The translations under genes were made by a program, and so were the position numbers. Of a stretch of DNA of 64,000 bases, positions 57,289 through 64,000 are shown piece after piece; position 1 is the first letter of the stretch, and every line of letters starts with the position of its first letter. The stretch spans positions 157,833 through 221,832 of the forward strand of contig NZ_BMMX01000006.1 of NCBI RefSeq assembly GCF_014646155.1, in the 5' to 3' direction. Source of the DNA: Mangrovihabitans endophyticus. Lineage in GTDB: Bacteria > Actinomycetota > Actinomycetes > Mycobacteriales > Micromonosporaceae. The notes under the pieces are model-generated. The model was not told the DNA's origin. It saw only the letters and a list, made by a program, of their open reading frames with translations, and did no database searches.

Positions 57289-58680
57289 ATGCGCACATCC
57301 CCGTTCCCCACCCGCACCCTGTCCACTGCCCGCCCCGCCCGCGCCGCCGGCGTGTTCGCCGCCGCCTTCGGCCTCGCCGTGGTGGCGAGCGTCGCCACGG
57401 CGGTCACCGCGCAGGCGGCCACCACCACCGTGCAGGCCGAGTCGTACGCCGCGCAGTCCGGCGTGCAGATCGAGAACACCGCCGACGCCGGCGGCGGCCA
57501 GAACGTCGCCTACGTCTCGCGGGGCGACTGGATGCGGTACGACAACGTCGACCTTGGACCGGCGGGCGCGTTGCCGGTCTCCGCTCGGGTGGCGTCGGCC
57601 GCCGGTTCCGGCACCATCGAGCTGCGCACCGGTTCGACCAGCGGTCCGCTGCTGGCCAGCTTCTCGGTGACCCCGACCGGCGGCTGGCAGAGCTGGACCA
57701 CGCTGACCGCCACCGCCGCGAGCCACCCCACCGGGGCGCAGACGGTCTATGCCGTGATGTCCAGCCCCGCGGCGGGCGACTTCGTCAACATCAACTGGTT
57801 CCGCTTCGGCAGCGGCAGCGCCGACGGTCCGGGGTGGATCCCGATCGACGCGGCGAAGTGGCAGGCGCAACTGGCCGCGTTCAACGCGCTCACCCCACGA
57901 ACCGTGCCGGCCGGGACGGTCCGGGTGCCGGAGTTCAACGCGACCTGCGCGTACAGCCACTCCCGCACGGACGACCCGATCGTCTTCCCCGGCATGCCGG
58001 GCTCCTCGCACATGCACACCTTCATCGGCAACGACAGCACCGACGCCTTCACCACGACGGACACGCTACTGGCCCACACCGGCACCAGTTGTCGTCCGCT
58101 GCAGGATCTGTCCGCCTACTGGATCCCCACGCTGTACGAGCACGAACAGGCGATTCAGCCCAAGGACGTGGTGGTCTACTACGGCTCTCGGCTCGTCGAC
58201 CCGACGCACACGGTGCCGTTCCCGCAGGGCTTCCGGATGATCGCCGGGGACGCGCGGGCGCAATCGCCCACGCCCGCCGGTTCGGTGAACCAGTTCTACT
58301 GCGCCGGACCGGGTGGTGAGATCGGCCGCAGCGCGGACGGCAACTGGCCGCGGTGCGCCTCGACCGCGAACCTGATGTTCCAACTGGTGTTCCCGGACTG
58401 CTGGGACGGACAGCACCTGGACAGCCCGTCGCACAAGGAACACGTCAGCTACATGATGGACGGCACCTGCCGGGGTGACTACCCGGTCGCCATCCCCTCG
58501 GTGTCCTTCCTGATCTCGTACCCGACCAGCGGCAGCGCCGACGGATTCCGGCTGGCGTCCGGCATGGCCTCGTCCATGCACGGCGACCTGTTCGCGGCGT
58601 GGGACAACACGGCCCAGGGCACCCGGGTGAAGAACTGCATCGTGCAGAAGGCCAAGTGCAACACCGCCGGGGACTTCTGA
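57289..58680 (+). CDS. Secreted CBM6-DUF1996 protein
   Basis: The 463-residue protein has a signal peptide (1-43, ending TAQAA), a family 6 carbohydrate-binding module (about 45-170: TTVQAESYAAQSGVQIENTADAGGGQNVAYVSRGDWMRYDNVDLG to GDFVNINWFRFG) and a DUF1996 domain (about 195-460, with CAYSHSRTDDPIVFPGMPGSSHMHTFIGN, VFPDCWDGQHLDSPSHKEHVSYM and a cysteine-rich end). DUF1996 is common in secreted fungal and actinobacterial proteins that appear with plant- or fungal-wall degradation; its activity is unsettled. AAGGA precedes ATG 57289. The paired palindromes upstream imply repression by a sugar-responsive LacI regulator. Confidence 0.93.
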   Translation: MRTSPFPTRTLSTARPARAAGVFAAAFGLAVVASVATAVTAQAATTTVQAESYAAQSGVQIENTADAGGGQNVAYVSRGDWMRYDNVDLGPAGALPVSARVASAAGSGTIELRTGSTSGPLLASFSVTPTGGWQSWTTLTATAASHPTGAQTVYAVMSSPAAGDFVNINWFRFGSGSADGPGWIPIDAAKWQAQLAAFNALTPRTVPAGTVRVPEFNATCAYSHSRTDDPIVFPGMPGSSHMHTFIGNDSTDAFTTTDTLLAHTGTSCRPLQDLSAYWIPTLYEHEQAIQPKDVVVYYGSRLVDPTHTVPFPQGFRMIAGDARAQSPTPAGSVNQFYCAGPGGEIGRSADGNWPRCASTANLMFQLVFPDCWDGQHLDSPSHKEHVSYMMDGTCRGDYPVAIPSVSFLISYPTSGSADGFRLASGMASSMHGDLFAAWDNTAQGTRVKNCIVQKAKCNTAGDF

Positions 58681-58690
58681 CGTACGCCGT

Positions 58691-58731
58691 GCGGCCGGTC
58701 GCGTGGGCAGGATGCCCACGCGACCGGCCGC
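58691..58731. terminator. 19-base perfect hairpin between convergent genes
   Basis: GCGGCCGGTCGCGTGGGCA (58691-58709) and its exact complement (58713-58731) flank a GGA loop, between the DUF1996 stop and the convergent MFS stop. It probably terminates both transcripts. Confidence 0.85.
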
Positions 58732-58739
58732 GCCGGTGC

Positions 58740-60143
58740 TCAGTCCTCCGCGTCTCGCGAGCGGGACTCGTCCGGTTCCGATCCGACCCGGGACAGCGAG
58801 CGGTCCGCGACGACCATGATGAGCAGGAGGACCGCCACCACGATCAGGAAGATGGCGAAGTGGTGCAGGCCGGCGGTGTCCGCGCGGCGGTGGAAGAACG
58901 CGCCGGACGCGGCGGACGACACCATCGCGCCGAGGTAGGTGAAGGTGCGCAGCAGGCCGGCCGACGCGCCGATCCGTGCCGGGTCCGCCTGGTGATAGAC
59001 GGCGTTCTGGTTGGCGAGGCTGTTCAGGCCCTGAGGCAGGCCCAGCACCACCGCGATGAGCACCGGCAGCCAGACCGGGCTGCCGTCGCCGAGGAGCAGC
59101 ATCAGGCAGCAGGCCACGATCTGGGCCGCCGCGCCGACCAGCAGTTTGATGCGGAACTCCTGGCGCCGACCGGTGAGCGCGGCGACCCCGATGGCGACCA
59201 GCGACATCGGCAACAGCACCAATCCGGCCTGCGAGGCGTTCAGGCCGCGGCCCGCTTCCAGCCATTGGGTGAAGCCGTAGAGCACGGCGTACGCGATGGT
59301 CTGCGCCAGCAGGGTGCGGACATAGGTGGCGATCAACGGCGGGTTGCCGCCGAACACGCGCAGGTCGAGGAAGGGCTCCGGGAACCGCAACTCGCGCAGG
59401 GCGAAGCCGGCACCCGCCGCGATCGCCAGGGCCAGCACCCAGAGATGCGCCACCGACGGCTCCATCAGGAAGAGCATGAGCGCGGTCAGCATGCCGGCGA
59501 ACAGTCCGATGCCCAGCAGGTCGAACGGCTGACGTCGGCCGTCCTGCCGGGACTGCTCGGTGCGGGGCAGCCGGATCGCACCCAGCGCCAGGGCGGCGAC
59601 GGCCAGCGGGACGTTCACCGCGAAGACCGAACGCCACCCGCCGAAGTTGATCAGCAGCCCGCCCAGGGTCGGCCCGACCACGACGACGGTCTGCGCGGAC
59701 ACCGACAGCGTGGTGAGCACCCCCGCCGGACTGTCCACGCCGGTGCGCCGGGACTCGCTGCGGATGAGATACATGGCGGCCGGGTAGCCGGCGCAGGTGC
59801 CCAGTCCGAGCAGTGCCCGGGCGGCAACGAGCACGCCGAGCGACGGCGCGACCATGCCGATCACCCCGGCCACGCCCACCAGAGCGGTGCCGACGAAGTA
59901 GAGCCGCCGCGGGCCGAAGCGGTCGACCAGCCGGCCCATCACCGGCTGCCCGGTCGCGGTGGCCAGATAGAGACCCGAGACCAGCCACGCCGTCGCCTTC
60001 GGTGAGGCGCCGAAGGCGATGCCGATGGGCACCAGCGCCACCGCGATCATCGACGAGTTGATCGGGTTCAGGATGGCGCCGAGCACCATCGGGGCGATCA
60101 GCTTGCGGTCGAAGGCGGCCTCGTCGCGCACGCCGGAACTCAC
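58740..60143 (-). CDS. MFS drug-efflux transporter (DHA2-like)
   Basis: The 467-residue protein has 12-14 membrane helices, motif A in GQPVMGRLVDRFGPRRLYFVG and a motif C-like VVGPTLGGLLINFGGWRSVFAVNVPLA, which marks drug/proton antiporters. GTG 60143 overlaps the stop of the MarR gene (GTGA), so regulator and pump are co-translated. The tail is acidic. The substrate is unknown. Confidence 0.92.
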   Translation of the reverse strand: MSSGVRDEAAFDRKLIAPMVLGAILNPINSSMIAVALVPIGIAFGASPKATAWLVSGLYLATATGQPVMGRLVDRFGPRRLYFVGTALVGVAGVIGMVAPSLGVLVAARALLGLGTCAGYPAAMYLIRSESRRTGVDSPAGVLTTLSVSAQTVVVVGPTLGGLLINFGGWRSVFAVNVPLAVAALALGAIRLPRTEQSRQDGRRQPFDLLGIGLFAGMLTALMLFLMEPSVAHLWVLALAIAAGAGFALRELRFPEPFLDLRVFGGNPPLIATYVRTLLAQTIAYAVLYGFTQWLEAGRGLNASQAGLVLLPMSLVAIGVAALTGRRQEFRIKLLVGAAAQIVACCLMLLLGDGSPVWLPVLIAVVLGLPQGLNSLANQNAVYHQADPARIGASAGLLRTFTYLGAMVSSAASGAFFHRRADTAGLHHFAIFLIVVAVLLLIMVVADRSLSRVGSEPDESRSRDAED

Positions 60144-60577
60144 CGCTCGACCAGCCGGTCCATGAGCTCCAGCGCCGCGAGGATCGTCTGCCGTTCGTCC
60201 TCGGTGAAGTCGTCGGTGAGCGACCGCGCCATCCACTCCTCGCGTTGCCGGCGGGAGCCGAGAATCGCCTCGGTGCCCGCCGGGGTCAGCGAGACGAGCT
60301 GGCGGCGGCCGTCCGCCGGGTCCGGGGCGCGCTCGATGAACCCGTGCTGCTCGATGGCTGCGAGCGTCGCGGCCATCGACTGAGGGCGCACCCGCTCGGC
60401 GGCGGCCAGGTCGCTCATCGAGGCCGGGCCGCCACGGTCGAGGCGGCTGAGCACCGCGAGCTGTGACGGGGTGAGGTCATCGAGGCCGGCCACCTCGCGC
60501 AGGCGGCGGCGCAGGCGGCTGAACACCACCCGGATCTCTCGGGCCGCGTGCACCGCGGACATCGGCATCTCGGTCAT
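60140..60577 (-). CDS. MarR-family repressor of the adjacent MFS pump
   Basis: The 145-residue protein shows the MarR fold: dimerisation helices, recognition region LTPSQLAVLSRLDRGGPASMSDLAAAERVRPQSMAATLAAIEQHGFIERA (about 35-85), wing DPADGRRQLVSLT and a C-terminal helix pair. It is the first gene of a marR-MFS unit. A palindrome 22-37 bases before its ATG is a likely autoregulatory operator. Confidence 0.94.
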   Translation of the reverse strand: MTEMPMSAVHAAREIRVVFSRLRRRLREVAGLDDLTPSQLAVLSRLDRGGPASMSDLAAAERVRPQSMAATLAAIEQHGFIERAPDPADGRRQLVSLTPAGTEAILGSRRQREEWMARSLTDDFTEDERQTILAALELMDRLVER

Positions 60578-60598
60578 GATGCGATAGACGCTAGATCC

Positions 60599-60614
60599 TT
60601 CAGTTCAAACTGAA
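60599..60614. promoter_or_regulatory. Candidate MarR operator
   Basis: TTCAGTTCAAACTGAA is a perfect palindrome (7-base arms, 2-base centre) in the divergent gap between marR and the aminotransferase gene. A further half-site-like TGACTGAAGA follows at about 60621-60630. Size and position suit a MarR dimer that could control both directions. Confidence 0.6.
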
Positions 60615-60690
60615 AAGTCTTGACTGAAGAATTTTCCGGCCGGGCGTACCCCGACGGGGCTGCCGGGGCACGCCCGAAGCCGCAGAATGA

Positions 60691-62918
<2,228 letters not shown>

Positions 62919-62948
62919 TCAGCCAAGCCGCCGAGGAAGGACCCGTCC

Positions 62949-63926
62949 ATGCTCACCGACCTCCCCTCCGCCGACCTGCACACGTACCGCAGCGACCAGA
63001 CCGAGCCGGCGGACTTCGACGAATTCTGGGCGGGCACACTGGCCGAGGCGGCGGCGCACGACATCGACGTACGCCGGGAGCCGGTACGCACCGGCCTGAC
63101 CACCATCGACACGTACGACGTGACGTTCCGCGGCTACGCCGGGCAGGAGGTACGCGCCTGGCTGCGGGTGCCGGCCGGACACCAAGGCCCGCTGCCCGCC
63201 GTCGTGCAATACGTCGGCTACGGCGGCGGGCGCGGGCACGCCCTGGCCAGCCTGCTGTGGGCGTCGGCCGGCTTCGCGCACCTGCACATGGACACCCGCG
63301 GCCAGGGCGCCGGATGGAGCGTCGGGGAAACCCCGGACCCGGCCCCGGCCGGCCCGCAGGTGCCCGGCGTGATGACCCGCGGCATCCGGAACCCCGCGGA
63401 CTACTACTACCGGCGGTTGACCACCGACGCCGTACGCGCCGTGGACGCCGCCCGGTCGCTGCCGGAGATCGACTCCGGCCGGATCGCGGTGCTCGGCGGC
63501 AGTCAGGGCGGCGGCCTTGCGCTCGCGGTCGCCGGACTGCGCGACGACCTGGCCGCGGCGGTGGCGTTCGTGCCGTTCCTGTGCGACTTCCCGCGCGCCA
63601 CTCGGATCACCGACGAATACCCGTACCGGGAAATCGCCGACTACCTGAAGACCCACCGGGAAAGCGTGGACCAGGTGCATCGCACACTGGCCTACTTCGA
63701 CGGCGTCAACCACGCCCGCCGGGCGCGCGCCTCGGCCCTGTTCTCGGTGGCGCTGATGGACGAGACCTGCCCACCGTCCACCGTCTACGGCGCCTTCCAT
63801 GCGTACGCGGGTCCGCGCCGCATCCTGGTGTGGGAGTACAACGGCCACGAGGGCGGCGGCATCCTGGACGAGGCGCGGGCGCTGGACTTCCTGCGCGAGC
63901 ACCTAACCCCCACAGCCACCCCCTAA
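62949..63926 (+). CDS. Acetyl-xylan esterase / cephalosporin-C deacetylase family hydrolase
   Basis: The 325-residue alpha/beta hydrolase (AXE1 family, CE7) has the full triad: S185 in GGSQGGG, D271 in LMDETCPPST and H300 in YNGHEGGG, plus the RGQGxxW-type sequence DTRGQGAGWSVGE that is diagnostic of CE7. Such enzymes remove acetyl groups from xylo-oligosaccharides and cephalosporin C and act inside the cell; no signal peptide is present. ATG 62949 follows a GAGGAAGGA box. Confidence 0.94.
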   Translation: MLTDLPSADLHTYRSDQTEPADFDEFWAGTLAEAAAHDIDVRREPVRTGLTTIDTYDVTFRGYAGQEVRAWLRVPAGHQGPLPAVVQYVGYGGGRGHALASLLWASAGFAHLHMDTRGQGAGWSVGETPDPAPAGPQVPGVMTRGIRNPADYYYRRLTTDAVRAVDAARSLPEIDSGRIAVLGGSQGGGLALAVAGLRDDLAAAVAFVPFLCDFPRATRITDEYPYREIADYLKTHRESVDQVHRTLAYFDGVNHARRARASALFSVALMDETCPPSTVYGAFHAYAGPRRILVWEYNGHEGGGILDEARALDFLREHLTPTATP

Positions 63927-64000
63927 CCCCGACCCCGCCCCGCCCGGCCCCGCCCCGCCCGCCCCGCCCGGCCCGCCCCGCCCCGCCCCGCCCCGCCCCG
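63927..64000. repeat. CCCCG-rich low-complexity run at the window end
   Basis: After the esterase stop the sequence is almost only C and G, settling into consecutive ccccg pentamers over the last 25 or so bases. Its true length is unknown because the window ends inside it. It could be slippage-prone intergenic DNA or an assembly artefact. Confidence 0.75.

Overview
The window is high-GC DNA from an actinobacterium, most probably a member of the Micromonosporaceae (Actinoplanes- or Catenuloplanes-like). The reasons are the very GC-rich third codon positions, the frequent GTG starts, a mycothiol-dependent formaldehyde dehydrogenase, a Mec-CysO-CysM cysteine pathway, a LAL-type LuxR regulator, several secreted polysaccharide-active proteins, and apparently leaderless promoters. 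No phage, CRISPR array, rRNA, plasmid functions or biosynthetic gene cluster is visible. The genus is an inference from gene content.

Layout. 1-11 kb: end of a cupin gene, a MarR regulator, a TPM-domain membrane protein, the mycothiol formaldehyde pathway pair (mscR plus a metallo-beta-lactamase-fold hydrolase), a GH63 glucosylglycerate hydrolase, an FAD monooxygenase, cytochrome oxidase subunit I (ctaD) and an MFS transporter. 11-16 kb: a leftward luxR-pncB-pncA unit for NAD salvage. 16-23 kb: the conserved actinobacterial run clpS, DUF2017, mec, cysO, cysM, a beta-lactamase-fold hydrolase, a glycosyltransferase, rph and rdgB. Here cysO carries an unusual tail behind its diglycine, and a 22-codon ORF is coupled to the end of mec. 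23-31 kb: a compact leftward histidine-utilisation operon (rpiR-type regulator, hutU, an M20 amidohydrolase, hutF, hutI, hutH) with four 4-base stop/start overlaps. 31-39 kb: an expansin-like protein, a MOSC protein, tRNA-Leu, a chemoreceptor, bcp, a DsbA-like/MauE pair, an ECF sigma factor and a divergent CopC-CopD copper protein.

39-46 kb: an 849-residue repeat-rich membrane protein, orn, tRNA-His, a lipoprotein, two tandem L,D-transpeptidases and tRNA-Lys. 46-49 kb is the degenerate part of the window. It holds a truncated toxin with its antitoxin, a membrane-protein gene broken by a stop codon and a frameshift, gene fragments, and a MITE-like repeat whose ends recur at 41.65 and 52.42 kb. 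49-64 kb: a cold-shock protein, a fatty-acid desaturase, a two-component system, furA-katG, an ArsR-type regulator, a secreted CBM6-DUF1996 protein behind two palindromic operators, a marR-MFS pair, a PLP-dependent lyase, an aldo/keto reductase and an acetyl-xylan-esterase-type hydrolase. The window ends in a CCCCG-rich low-complexity run.

The most informative candidates for new biology are the tailed CysO next to its JAMM peptidase and the coupled mini-ORF, the hut operon that uses an M20 enzyme where HutG would be expected, the LAL regulator fused into the pncBA unit, and the decayed 46-49 kb segment with its short dispersed element.
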